Assembly (NCBI GenBank): GCA_910583965.1
Contig: CAJUAE010000004.1
Location: forward strand, 27,250-91,249
Length of the DNA stretch: 64,000 nucleotides
From: an uncultured Lachnospiraceae bacterium
GTDB taxonomy: Bacteria > Bacillota > Clostridia > Lachnospirales > Lachnospiraceae
Direction of reading: 5' to 3'
In this document: positions 55,423 through 63,869 of the stretch, piece by piece
Layout: each line of letters starts with the position of its first letter
How positions within the stretch are numbered: position 1 is the first letter of the stretch
Notes under the pieces: generated by a model
Database searches by the model: none
The model's input: only the letters and a program-made list of their open reading frames with translations
What the model was told of the DNA's origin: nothing
Made by a program: the position numbers and the translations under genes

Positions 55423-55707
55423 GTTATGTACACGACTGCGTTGCAATGACAGGGCGCTTATGATATACTACCATAGACTTTGAGAATTTATCTTAGTCAG
55501 AGAAAACGTTTATTTTTATAAAGTGGTAAGTAAAATACAAGTTTGTCTCAGGGGGAGTATAATTCCCGACAGAGATAAGCCTTTGGCAGGAGTGCAATTT
55601 GATTTTATATTAGCAGAGTTGGCTTACACGCCACAGAAAGAATGCCAATAGCATTCTTGAATATCGTAGACTTCGAATATCTATTTATCAAAAGATGGAG
55701 GAACATT
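55423..55707 (+). promoter_or_regulatory. Structured leader of the PTS IIC-type gene
   Basis: TCTCaGGG pairs with CCCgacaGAGA (about 55540-55575). TAAGCC pairs with GGCTTA across about 45 bases. A perfect hairpin AAGAATGC / GCATTCTT (about 55638-55658) lies before the GGAGG site. There is no match to a riboswitch class I know. Confidence 0.35.
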
Positions 55708-56769
55708 ATGGGAAAAGTACAACAGTTTTTAAAGAGAAAAGACATTTCGTTTTCTGGGAAACGTTATGGTATTGATGCATTGGGCGCGATGGCACAAGGA
55801 TTATTTGCATCTCTTTTGATTGGAACAATCCTTTCTACAATTGGTGAGAGAGCTGGTATAGAAATCTTGATAACGATTGGAGGATATGCCAAAGCTGTGA
55901 CAGGCGAGGCAATGGCTGTTGCAATTGGATATTCGTTGCACTGTCCGCCGTTGGTGTTATTTTCGCTTGCAGCGGTAGGACATGCCGCGAATAAGCTTGG
56001 TGGAGCTGGTGGCCCGCTGGCAGTACTGCTGATTACGATTGTTGCAGCAGAGTTGGGAAAAGCAATTTCAAAAGAAACGAAAGTGGATATTATTGTGACA
56101 CCGCTTGTGACAATTATAAGTGGAGCATTGCTTGCGTCTTTCTGTGCACCAACAATCGGCAGTGCAGCGAGTGCAGTCGGCAAGGCTATTATGTGGGCGA
56201 CGGAGTTGCAACCGTTTTTGATGGGCGTGATTATCTCTGTGATTGTAGGAATTGCGCTTACACTTCCAATTAGCAGCGCAGCAATCTGCGCGGCACTTAG
56301 TCTTACTGGGCTTGCAGGAGGCGCAGCACTTGCAGGATGTTGTGCGCAAATGATTGGTTTTGCAGTAATGAGTTTCCGGGAAAATGGAATTGGAGGATTG
56401 TTCGCGCAGGGAATAGGAACTTCCATGCTTCAGATGGGAAATATTGTAAGGAAACCTAGGGTTTGGCTCCCTCCTATTATTGTTTCCGCCATTACAGGAC
56501 CAATTGCAACCTGTATTTTTCAGTTACAAATGAATGGAGCAGCAGTTGCTTCAGGAATGGGAACATGCGGATTGGTTGGACAGATCGGTGTGTATACAGG
56601 CTGGCTGGATGATATCGCTTCGGGTACAAAGCTAGCAGTTACTATGTGGGATTGGACAGGGCTAATCAGTATTAGCTTTTTGCTTCCTGCAATTCTTACT
56701 TATATTATTGGCAATTTGTTTCGGAAAATTGGTTGGATTGCAGAAAATGACTTAAAATTAGATTTGTGA
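55708..56769 (+). CDS. PTS IIC-type membrane protein (PTS_EIIC_2 / PfoR-like)
   Basis: The 353-residue protein is nearly all hydrophobic, about ten helices, rich in Gly and Ala. It has the pattern of the PTS EIIC_2 group that includes PfoR: GIDALGAMAQGLFASLLIGTI, GGYAKAVTGEAMAVAIGY and LTLPISSAAICAALSLTGLAGG. No IIA or IIB gene lies nearby, so sugar phosphorylation through this protein is doubtful; this group is often orphan. ATG 55708 follows GGAGG; an upstream in-frame ATG at 55642 lies in leader structure. A strong terminator follows. Confidence 0.8.
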   Translation: MGKVQQFLKRKDISFSGKRYGIDALGAMAQGLFASLLIGTILSTIGERAGIEILITIGGYAKAVTGEAMAVAIGYSLHCPPLVLFSLAAVGHAANKLGGAGGPLAVLLITIVAAELGKAISKETKVDIIVTPLVTIISGALLASFCAPTIGSAASAVGKAIMWATELQPFLMGVIISVIVGIALTLPISSAAICAALSLTGLAGGAALAGCCAQMIGFAVMSFRENGIGGLFAQGIGTSMLQMGNIVRKPRVWLPPIIVSAITGPIATCIFQLQMNGAAVASGMGTCGLVGQIGVYTGWLDDIASGTKLAVTMWDWTGLISISFLLPAILTYIIGNLFRKIGWIAENDLKLDL

Positions 56770-56774
56770 TAAGC

Positions 56775-56818
56775 ACACATCAAAAAAATACTGCCAAAAG
56801 CAGTATTTTTTGATGTGT
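56775..56818 (+). terminator. Intrinsic terminator after the IIC gene
   Basis: ACACATCAAAAAAATACTGC pairs with GCAGTATTTTTTGATGTGT around CAAAA; the T-rich arm suits termination on either strand. Confidence 0.8.
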
Positions 56819-56892
56819 AGACTTGTACAGATAAAATAAGTCATTAGAACGGTGCGTTCACAAGTAGAGTAATCTTTCCGATTCGATTGTTT
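56819..56892 (+). repeat. Family A dispersed repeat, copy 10 (decayed)
   Basis: Directly after the terminator: TAGACTTGTACAGATAAAATAAG, TCATTAGAACGGTGCG, AGTAGAGTAATCTTTCC and GATTCGATTG keep the order of family A parts with a degraded core. Confidence 0.5.
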
Positions 56893-57361
56893 ATTTGAGT
56901 GGTTTTGCACCAGCTTTTTCCTGCATTTTTTCAACCCAATTACGGAATTTTCCTTTTTTCTTGGCAGGAGCAGTGTTAAGTTTTCCGCGAATGCCTTTTA
57001 CGTCTGTGATATAAATGCCGCTGACAGTTGCTTTTACTTCCTTTTTTACTGGAACAATGTCAAAGATAGAAGCGTCACAGATTAAGGACATAATCTGAGG
57101 GCCTATTTTTGCCTTGACAATTGGAAATTTTGCACGACGCATATATTTGGGCGTCTGTTCTAGTACCACAGCAGGAAATCCTGCATCTTTTAGTTTGAGC
57201 TTTTTCTTGTCGATGACAAGCATAGTGACAGTCTGCTTGGCAGCCTCGATTTGCGCTTGTTGTTCCGCTTGTTTTTTCTGTAACTTTTTGCCGACGAAAT
57301 ACAATACCACCAAAAGGACTACAAGAATAATTAAAACTGTGATTATAATTTTTACTGCCAT
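56891..57361 (-). CDS. Membrane-anchored protein of unknown function
   Basis: The 156-residue protein has one N-terminal membrane helix (about 3-24), a short Gln/Glu-rich helical stretch, and a globular domain with VTMLVIDKKKLKLKDAGFP and RAKFPIVKAKIGPQIMSLIC. The basic tail is rich in Lys. The pattern recalls uncharacterised proteins of Lachnospiraceae. GAAAGG lies about 14 bases before the ATG. Its function is unknown; the cytoplasmic or outer side of the domain cannot be told. Confidence 0.75.
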   Translation of the reverse strand: MAVKIIITVLIILVVLLVVLYFVGKKLQKKQAEQQAQIEAAKQTVTMLVIDKKKLKLKDAGFPAVVLEQTPKYMRRAKFPIVKAKIGPQIMSLICDASIFDIVPVKKEVKATVSGIYITDVKGIRGKLNTAPAKKKGKFRNWVEKMQEKAGAKPLK

Positions 57362-57420
57362 CTGAATCCATTACCTTTCTATTTTGTTGTGCGATATCTG
57401 CATCATTACAGATTGCAAAG

Positions 57421-57470
57421 CCCCTGATTTAGTACCTGCTAAAGCGGGCAAATGGGAATTAGTAATATTT
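57421..57470 (+). repeat. Family B repeat fragment
   Basis: CCCCTGATTTAGTACCTGCT, a short loop, GCGGGC, then AAATGGGAATTAGTAAT. It matches the CTGATTTgTA-hairpin-AGATGGGAGTTCG module of copy 1. Confidence 0.6.
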
Positions 57471-57608
57471 TAACATTAAATGTCAGAAAGTGCAAGAAAG
57501 TCCGTTGATTTCCTTTTTGTTTTTCATTGTGTTTTTGATGTGATAATGTTATCATAGAGTTCATGAGGGTGGAAGGAATGTATTTTAAATAAGGAAGGAT
57601 TATGAATC

Positions 57609-58799
57609 ATGAAAAAGAAAGTGGTATTAATGTGTTTAACAGGTATGATGATTATGAGTATAAGTGCCTGTGGGGAGAAGAAAACAGACAAAGATGCAAA
57701 TGTAGTGGAGACAAGTTCTGTCATGGAGGAAAATGAGACAACGACTGTAGTGGAGGAAGAAAGTTCAGATAGTACACAGACAGAAATTGATAGAGTGAGC
57801 GATAGAGAGGACTATGTAGGATTTCAAGATCTTGATATTGATAAATATGTCACTCTAGGGGATTACAAGAAAATGAAAGTGACGGCTGCTAGACCCAAAG
57901 TGAATGAGGAGGCAATAGAGAATTATATTAACACCAGATTGTTAGTAGGAACAATTACAAATAGACCTGTCAAGGAGGGGGATGTTGTAGATATTGATTA
58001 TGTGGGGAAAAAAGACGGTGTGGCGTTTGATGGAGGTACAGCTTCTGGATATAAATTGTCAATTGGTTCAGGAGGATTTATTCCAGGATTTGAGGATGGG
58101 CTGATTGGTGTGGAGACAGGTGAGACGGTTGATTTGAATTTGACATTTCCAGACAATTATCGCAATGCAACTATGGCGGGAGAAGAAGTTGTGTTCACTG
58201 TTACGGTGAATGGAATAGAGGGGGCTGCGGAGTATGCGACAGTGACACCGAAGGAGATGGCTGAAATGGGACTTTCTTATAAGACAAAAGAGGAAGTCTG
58301 GGAAGCAGGAAAACGTGCGATGGAAGAAAATGCTGAGGAGACTTATGCAGCGAATGCAAAAAGTGCTGTTGTGCGAAAAGTTGTGGAGGAAAGCACGATA
58401 GAGTCCGTTCCTGAATATCTGATTGAGGAGGAGGCACAAAATTATAACCATTATATTGAGTCGCTTGCAAAGTCTATGTACAATATGGATTTGGAGACTT
58501 TTGTGACAAATGCGTATGGTGTTACTATGGAACAATACAATTTGGAGATGAATGAGATGTTTACAGATACAGTAAGACAGTACTTGGTGATGGAAGCAAT
58601 AGCGCGTGCAGAGAAAATGGAAATTACTGAGGAAATGATTGCAAAAAAGGCAGATGAGGAAGCGACAGAATATGGGTATGCTTCTGGGGATGCGTTAATT
58701 GCTGATGTGGGCTTTGCCACATACAGAATGTCTATAGTACAGAATATGGTGATTGAGCGACTGATGGAGGTCGTTACTGTTGAGGAGGAAGAAGCGTAA
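57609..58799 (+). CDS. Extracytoplasmic FKBP / trigger-factor-like lipoprotein
   Basis: The 396-residue protein has a lipoprotein signal with lipobox ISAC (Cys 21) and an acidic, Ser/Thr-rich linker (22-66). The FKBP-type isomerase domain has GDVVDIDYVGKKDGVAFDGG (about 125-144) and IPGFEDGLIGVETGETVDL. The C-terminal 170 residues have the helical pattern of the trigger factor chaperone domain. It lacks the ribosome-binding N-terminal domain of true trigger factor, so it is expected to fold or hold proteins on the outer face of the membrane. AAGGA precedes the ATG. Confidence 0.85.
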   Translation: MKKKVVLMCLTGMMIMSISACGEKKTDKDANVVETSSVMEENETTTVVEEESSDSTQTEIDRVSDREDYVGFQDLDIDKYVTLGDYKKMKVTAARPKVNEEAIENYINTRLLVGTITNRPVKEGDVVDIDYVGKKDGVAFDGGTASGYKLSIGSGGFIPGFEDGLIGVETGETVDLNLTFPDNYRNATMAGEEVVFTVTVNGIEGAAEYATVTPKEMAEMGLSYKTKEEVWEAGKRAMEENAEETYAANAKSAVVRKVVEESTIESVPEYLIEEEAQNYNHYIESLAKSMYNMDLETFVTNAYGVTMEQYNLEMNEMFTDTVRQYLVMEAIARAEKMEITEEMIAKKADEEATEYGYASGDALIADVGFATYRMSIVQNMVIERLMEVVTVEEEEA

Positions 58800-58875
58800 G
58801 CAAAGCGTAAGCTGGCAGAAATATGCCGCTTTACGGCTGCGGTTGACGCGATACTCACAGCGGATTTCATTTGTC

Positions 58876-59090
58876 ATGATACCAGGGTCAAAAGGTCAAG
58901 AAATCCGATGCAAGCTTGCTTGCAAGAGGATTTTTGAACTTGGGACCCGCAAAAACACCGAAAAGTAGCCATTTTTCATAGAAAAATGAGCGAATTTGAG
59001 GTGTTTTAGGATTGCGGGAGCATGAAATGCGGAGCAATCCGTGGTATCATAGGGGGCAAAATACCTTTTGACCCCAACATCTTGTCATGA
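58876..59090 (+). repeat. Family C structured element, copy 1 (complete)
   Basis: Nested complementary segments occur: ATGATACCA (58876-58884) with TGGTATCAT (59042-59050), AAAACACC with GGTGTTTT, and AAATCC with GGATTT around GCAAGC/GCTTGC. CATTTTTC pairs with GAAAAATG, and GGATTGC with GCAATCC. GGGTCAAAAGGT near the left end is complementary to ACCTTTTGACCC near the right end, which can also form a local GGGG/CCCC hairpin. The direct repeat TTGTCATGA (58871-58879 and 59082-59090) flanks it. The 320-base spacer 58800-59119 consists mainly of this element. Confidence 0.85.
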
Positions 59091-59119
59091 GTATATCAGA
59101 AAAAAAGGGGTAGATACAC

Positions 59120-60445
59120 ATGAAAAAAGAGTACAGGCGACTGGTGATAATAGGATTGTGTGTGGCAATATTTTTGGCGGCATGTAACTTTAGCATTTTT
59201 TTAAGTCCTTGTCAGGTACAAGCCGCAAAAAAAGATGATCTAAAGCAACAGAACGAAGAAGATGAAAATAAGCTAGAAGATCTAGACGACCAAGTCAATG
59301 AACTAGAAGGGGAACAAGAAAGCATTGATGCAGAAATACAAGTACTCAGCAATGAAATAGCAGAAATTATGGCAAGTATCAGTCTTCTTGAGGAAGAAAT
59401 TGAGGCAAAAAAGATACAGATTGAACAGGCAAAAATTGATTTGGAGGAAGCACAGAAAGTAGAACATCAGCAATATGAGGCGATGAAAGTTCGCGTGAAA
59501 GCGGTGTATGAGAGTGGGGAGACTTCTTTTCTCGATATTTTTTTTAGTGCTTCTTCTATGCAAGATATGCTTAATAAGGCGGACTACGTGGAGAAGATGC
59601 ACGAGTATGACAAGAAGATGTTTACCAATTATAAAATTGCCAGACAAAATGTAGAGGACTTAAAAGAAAAGCTTGAAATAGAGGAATCTGAACTGGAAGC
59701 AACACAGGAAGGACTTGAGGAGGAGCAAGATAGCGTTGAGGAGGCAAGAGCAGAGCTTGAAGCAATCAGCGCAGACTATGCTGTTCAAATCAGTAAGGCA
59801 AGACAGCAGGCGGAAGTTTACAAACAACAAATCAAGCAGAGAAATGCACAGATTAAACAAATTGAGGCAGAGGAGGAGCGCAAGAGAAAAGAGGAGGAAG
59901 AACGAAGGAGAAAAGAGGAGGAAGAACGCAAGAGAAAAGAGGAGGAAGAACGCAAGAAAAAGGAAGCGGAAGAAGCAAAGAAAAATAATAGTAATAAAAA
60001 TAACAACAGTGATGCAAATACTGCCAATGACAGCACACCGACAAAAGAAGTATCCACAAAATCAACAGCCGGAAAAGAGACAGTCGCGTCTGCAAAGGGA
60101 AGCGCAAAGGGGAAAGAAGTGGCGAATTACGCTTGCGGATTTGTGGGAAACCCCTACGTGGCAGGTGGTACAAGTCTGACAAAAGGAGCGGACTGTTCCG
60201 GCTTTACACAGTCCGTATATAAGGCATTTGGATACAGTCTTCCTAGAAATTCAACTTCTCAGAGAAGTGTTGGAAAAGAAGTGAGTTATGCAGAAGCAGA
60301 GCCTGGAGATATTATATGTTATCCGGGACATGTAGCGATTTACATAGGGAATGGCAAGATTGTCCATGCAAGTTCTGCCAAGACAGGAATTAAAATTAGC
60401 AATGCGTTGTATCGAGATATTTTGTGTGTGCGGCGAGTCGTTTGA
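59120..60445 (+). CDS. NlpC/P60 peptidoglycan endopeptidase with coiled-coil domain (CwlO-like)
   Basis: The 441-residue secreted protein has a signal sequence (about 1-36), a long coiled coil (37-250), a charged repeat region (about 252-290) of EEERKRKE-type units and an Asn/Ser/Thr linker. The C-terminal NlpC/P60 domain has C359 in ADCSGF, H404 in GHVAIY and a following KIVHASS. It should cut peptide bonds in peptidoglycan during growth or division. The charged repeat corresponds to near-identical 24-base DNA units at about 59871-59965. The start lies just downstream of the family C element. Confidence 0.9.
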   Translation: MKKEYRRLVIIGLCVAIFLAACNFSIFLSPCQVQAAKKDDLKQQNEEDENKLEDLDDQVNELEGEQESIDAEIQVLSNEIAEIMASISLLEEEIEAKKIQIEQAKIDLEEAQKVEHQQYEAMKVRVKAVYESGETSFLDIFFSASSMQDMLNKADYVEKMHEYDKKMFTNYKIARQNVEDLKEKLEIEESELEATQEGLEEEQDSVEEARAELEAISADYAVQISKARQQAEVYKQQIKQRNAQIKQIEAEEERKRKEEEERRRKEEEERKRKEEEERKKKEAEEAKKNNSNKNNNSDANTANDSTPTKEVSTKSTAGKETVASAKGSAKGKEVANYACGFVGNPYVAGGTSLTKGADCSGFTQSVYKAFGYSLPRNSTSQRSVGKEVSYAEAEPGDIICYPGHVAIYIGNGKIVHASSAKTGIKISNALYRDILCVRRVV

Positions 60446-60455
60446 CAGAACGAAA

Positions 60456-60486
60456 GAGAGTAGGGGGAGTCCTCCTACTCTTCTTT
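60456..60486 (+). terminator. Terminator between the NlpC gene and spoIIID
   Basis: GAGTAGG pairs with CCTACTC (60458-60480) across a GGGAGTCC loop region, then TTCTTT. It overlaps the end of the convergent spoIIID gene. Confidence 0.7.
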
Positions 60487-60732
60487 CTGATGTGCATATT
60501 TTTCACGGGTGGCAAGTCCTCCCCTGATATGGCGCTCAGACTTGTTCACATCCAGCACAGTCCGCGCCTGTCTTGCAAGAGTAGGGTTTACTTGCATCAG
60601 TCTTGAGGTAACGTCTTTATGTACTGTGGATTTACTCACACCAAATGCTTTGGCAGTTTGTCGCACAGTAGCGTTATTGTCGATAATATAGACAGCAATA
60701 TTGATCGCTCTTTCTTCAATATAATCTTTCAT
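60475..60732 (-). CDS. spoIIID: Sporulation transcription factor SpoIIID
   Basis: The 85-residue protein matches SpoIIID: IEERAINIAVYIIDNNATVR, then the HTH QTAKAFGVSKSTVHKDVTSRL and RHIRGGLATREKY at the C terminus. SpoIIID acts in the mother cell to adjust sigma-E genes and lead to sigma-K. AAGGAGACC lies upstream of the ATG. A close match to the sigma-E promoter is found about 40 bases upstream of the start. It is convergent with the NlpC gene. Confidence 0.96.
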   Translation of the reverse strand: MKDYIEERAINIAVYIIDNNATVRQTAKAFGVSKSTVHKDVTSRLMQVNPTLARQARTVLDVNKSERHIRGGLATREKYAHQKEE

Positions 60733-60769
60733 AAACTTGAAAAGGGGTCTCCTTCTAAATCATTTGTAC

Positions 60770-60799
60770 ATTCTATGAGAGGATAGGAGAGATTATGAA
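60770..60799 (-). promoter_or_regulatory. Probable sigma-E promoter of spoIIID
   Basis: On the minus strand TTCATAAT (60799-60792), a 14-base spacer and CATAGAAT (60777-60770) match the sigma-E consensus GTCATATT-N14-CATACAnT at 13 of the 15 defined positions or nearly so. SpoIIID is sigma-E dependent in Bacillus. Confidence 0.65.
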
Positions 60800-60897
60800 T
60801 CGGTATGATGGAATGAAGTGAAATAAAATTGCTTTTTTTTATTTGTGGTGGTACAATGGGGGGGACAGAGTGCACAATAGGAATGGAGGAAAGACAA

Positions 60898-62091
60898 ATG
60901 ATTTCACAAAAATATAAAGAAATGTTGGGGGCAAAGTCTGTGATCCGCCAGATGTCAGAATGGGCAACAGGAAGATCGAAAGAAATTGGAAGTGAAAATG
61001 TATTTGATTTCAGTTTGGGAAATCCGTCTGTGGCAGTGCCACAGGCTTTTACAGATAAAATGATAGCACTGTTACAAGAGCGCGATACAATGGAACTGCA
61101 TGGTTACAGCCAATCGCAAGGGATTCCAGCTGTGCGATTAAAGTTTGCAGAGTATTTAAATAAAACATATGGAATGCATTACACATCAGAACACTTGTTT
61201 ATGACAACAGGTGCTGCGGGAGCTGTGGCACATGCGGTGCGAGCAGTTACGCAACCGGGAGATGAGGTAATTACATTTGCGCCTTATTTTCCAGAATACA
61301 ATCATTATGTCAATCAGACAGGTGCAGTGTTGAAGGTGGTGCCTGCTGATACAAAACAGTTTCAGATTCATTTTGAGGAGTTAGAAAAGCTGTTTAGCCC
61401 AAGGACAATGGCATTGCTTATCAACACGCCAAACAATCCGTCAGGGATTGTCTATTCAACTGAGACAATTAAAAGGCTTGCGCAGTTTCTTGAGGAGAAA
61501 CAGAAGGAATATGGACATGATATTTTCTTGATTTCGGATGAGCCGTACCGCGATATTATTTTTGAAGGGGTGGATGCTCCTTATATCTCAAAGTATTATG
61601 ACAATTCGCTTTCGTGTTATTCTTTTGCAAAGTCGCTTTCTATTCCAGGAGAGCGTCTAGGATACATTGCAGCGAATCCCAAATGTACAGACAGTGCATT
61701 GATCTCGCCAATGTGTGCACAGATTTCACGTGGAATTGGACATAACTGTCCACCTTCTATCATACAAATTGCAGTGGCGGAGGTTTTGGGATTGACTTCT
61801 GAATTGTCAGTCTATGAGACGAATATGAACATTATTTATGACGAGCTTGTACGACTTGGTTTTGAGGTTGTGAAACCAGGTGGAACGTTCTATATTTTTC
61901 CACGGGCGCTTGAAAAGGATTCTGTTGCATTTTGCAAAAAAGCGATGAATTATGATCTGGTATTGGTGCCCGGTGACACGTTTGGATGTCCGGGATATTT
62001 TCGGATGGCGTACTGCATTGAGACAGAGAAAGTTGAACGTGCAATGCCAGCGCTACGCAAGTTTGTTGCGCAGGAATATGGTGTGAGGTAG
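60898..62091 (+). CDS. Class I/II pyridoxal-phosphate aminotransferase
   Basis: The 397-residue enzyme has the fold-type I features: FDFSLGNPSVAVP near the N terminus, TTGAAGAVAHAV for cofactor phosphate, NTPNNPSG, and DEPYRDIIFE. The PLP-binding K245 lies in SFAKSLSIPGERLGY, with a C-terminal RMAYC Arg. It is closest to aspartate or aromatic aminotransferases; the substrate is not defined. ATG 60898 follows GGAGG at eight bases; the longer frame from 60829 has no site. A patatin gene starts four bases after its stop codon. Confidence 0.9.
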   Translation: MISQKYKEMLGAKSVIRQMSEWATGRSKEIGSENVFDFSLGNPSVAVPQAFTDKMIALLQERDTMELHGYSQSQGIPAVRLKFAEYLNKTYGMHYTSEHLFMTTGAAGAVAHAVRAVTQPGDEVITFAPYFPEYNHYVNQTGAVLKVVPADTKQFQIHFEELEKLFSPRTMALLINTPNNPSGIVYSTETIKRLAQFLEEKQKEYGHDIFLISDEPYRDIIFEGVDAPYISKYYDNSLSCYSFAKSLSIPGERLGYIAANPKCTDSALISPMCAQISRGIGHNCPPSIIQIAVAEVLGLTSELSVYETNMNIIYDELVRLGFEVVKPGGTFYIFPRALEKDSVAFCKKAMNYDLVLVPGDTFGCPGYFRMAYCIETEKVERAMPALRKFVAQEYGVR

Positions 62092-62095
62092 AGAT

Positions 62096-62962
62096 ATGGT
62101 TGACTGTGGTCTGGTGCTTGAAGGCGGTGGAATGAAAGGGATGTATACCGCTGGTGTGCTTGAGTATTTTATGGAGAAAGATTTATATTTTCAGAATTGT
62201 TATGGTGTCTCGGCAGGGGCTTGCCATCTATGTAGTTATATCTCAAAACAGAAAAAACGTGCTTACAGAGTGGCACTCAATTATCTGAAAAATAAGGATT
62301 ATTGTAGTATGCATAGTCTTTTGACAACAGGTGATTTGTTTAATGCGGACATGTGTTACAACCAAATTCCAAATAAGCTTGATCCTTATGATTACAAGAC
62401 GGCTGCAAAATATGAGGGAAACGCTTATGCAGTGGTGACAAATCTCCAAACAGGAGAGCCAGAGTATAAACCAATGCGCGAAATGTACAAAGACACACTT
62501 AATGTGCGGGCATCTGCTTCCTTGCCGCTAGTGTCCAGAAATGTAAAAATTGGAGATGCATATTATCTTGATGGCGGGATTGCAGATGCGATTCCAATCC
62601 GAAAAGCGATTGCGGATGGAAATTTGAAAAATGTGGTTATTCTTACGAAAGAAGTGGGATATATTAGAAAACAGGTTTCTCCTGTGATGTTGAATTTGAT
62701 AAAATTTAAGTATGCTAAATTTCCTAAAGTTTATGAGCTGACAGCAAGCCGCTATGTGCGTTACAATGAGACAATGCGGTTTCTTGAGGAAGAAGAAAAG
62801 GCTGGAAAAGTGTTTGTCATTCGGCCGCAGAAGGCAAATGATATTGGCAGAATAGAGAAGGATAGAGAAAAATTGGAGGTACTATATCAATTGGGATATC
62901 AGGATGCAAAAAAATGCTGGGGACAATTGATGAATTTTTTGCAGATAGAATGCATTATATGA
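62096..62962 (+). CDS. Patatin-like phospholipase
   Basis: The 288-residue protein has the patatin oxyanion loop GGGMKG (10-15), the nucleophile S39 in GVSAGA and the catalytic Asp in LDGGIADAIP. This is the RssA/YjjU-like group of bacterial lipid acyl hydrolases, cytoplasmic, substrate unknown. The ribosome binding site overlaps the upstream gene's end, so the two genes are co-transcribed. Confidence 0.9.
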   Translation: MVDCGLVLEGGGMKGMYTAGVLEYFMEKDLYFQNCYGVSAGACHLCSYISKQKKRAYRVALNYLKNKDYCSMHSLLTTGDLFNADMCYNQIPNKLDPYDYKTAAKYEGNAYAVVTNLQTGEPEYKPMREMYKDTLNVRASASLPLVSRNVKIGDAYYLDGGIADAIPIRKAIADGNLKNVVILTKEVGYIRKQVSPVMLNLIKFKYAKFPKVYELTASRYVRYNETMRFLEEEEKAGKVFVIRPQKANDIGRIEKDREKLEVLYQLGYQDAKKCWGQLMNFLQIECII

Positions 62963-63014
62963 TAGTAGAAGAATTGTTTGGGAAAGGGCATCTGATGTAC
63001 GCAGTACAGATGCG

Positions 63015-63863
63015 ATGGATTGGGCTATGTTAGAACTATTGAAAGCGGTGCTGTTTGGTATCGTGGAGGGAATTACAGAGTGGCTTCCAGTCAGCAGTAC
63101 AGGGCATATGATTATATTGGATGAGTTTATTAAACTTAATTGTACACCGGAATTTTTGGATATGTTTCTGGTTGTCATTCAACTCGGTGCGATTATGGCT
63201 GTTGTGATTCTGTTCTGGAATAAGATTTTTCCATTTCAATTTAGGGATAAATCAAAACCTATGGTTGAGATGGACAAAATTCTATTGTGGCTAAAGATTG
63301 TGGTGGCGTGTATTCCGGCAGCAATTGTTGGCCTATTGTTTGATGATGTGTTTGAGGCGTTGTTTTATCACGCAATACCAGTGGCACTGGCGCTAATTGT
63401 GTTTGGTGTGGCGTTTATTGTGGTGGAGCGTGTTAATAAGACAAAACAGGCAAAGGTTAAAGAACTTGATGATATTACGTTTCAGACAGCGTTTATGATT
63501 GGTATATTTCAGTTAATCGCGGCGGTGTTTCCGGGGACTTCGCGTTCAGGCGCTACTATTGTGGGGGCGTTGCTTATCGGCGTTTCAAGAAATGTGGCAG
63601 CGGAGTTTACATTTTTTCTTGCCATACCTGTTATGTTTGGAGCAAGCCTTTTAAAGTTGGTGAAATTTGGTTTGTCATTTACGACCCTTGAGGTAGGAGT
63701 GCTAATTATTGGAATGCTAGTTTCCTTTTTGGTTTCTATTTTTGTGATTCAATTTTTGATGGATTATATTAAAAAGCATGATTTTCAGGTATTTGGTTGG
63801 TATCGCATTGCACTTGGAGCTGTCGTGATTGCGCTTGGCGCGTGCAAAGTGATTACTGTGTAA
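63015..63863 (+). CDS. uppP: Undecaprenyl-diphosphatase UppP
   Basis: This 282-residue integral membrane enzyme recycles undecaprenyl diphosphate for cell-wall synthesis and gives bacitracin tolerance. It has the conserved motif IVEGITEWLPVSSTGHMI (about 16-33) and PGTSRSGATIVGALL (about 175-190), with seven to eight helices. The start is uncertain: neither ATG 63015 nor ATG 63027 has a strong ribosome binding site, and a hairpin GCATC...TGTAC / GTACAGATGC (about 62988-63014) lies immediately upstream. Confidence 0.92.
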   Translation: MDWAMLELLKAVLFGIVEGITEWLPVSSTGHMIILDEFIKLNCTPEFLDMFLVVIQLGAIMAVVILFWNKIFPFQFRDKSKPMVEMDKILLWLKIVVACIPAAIVGLLFDDVFEALFYHAIPVALALIVFGVAFIVVERVNKTKQAKVKELDDITFQTAFMIGIFQLIAAVFPGTSRSGATIVGALLIGVSRNVAAEFTFFLAIPVMFGASLLKLVKFGLSFTTLEVGVLIIGMLVSFLVSIFVIQFLMDYIKKHDFQVFGWYRIALGAVVIALGACKVITV

Positions 63864-63869
63864 AACAAT

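Noticed and set aside
59818..60182. Minus-strand frames over the NlpC/P60 gene repeat
   Set aside because: Low-complexity Phe/Leu/Ser translations are the mirror of the Glu/Lys/Arg repeat of the real gene.
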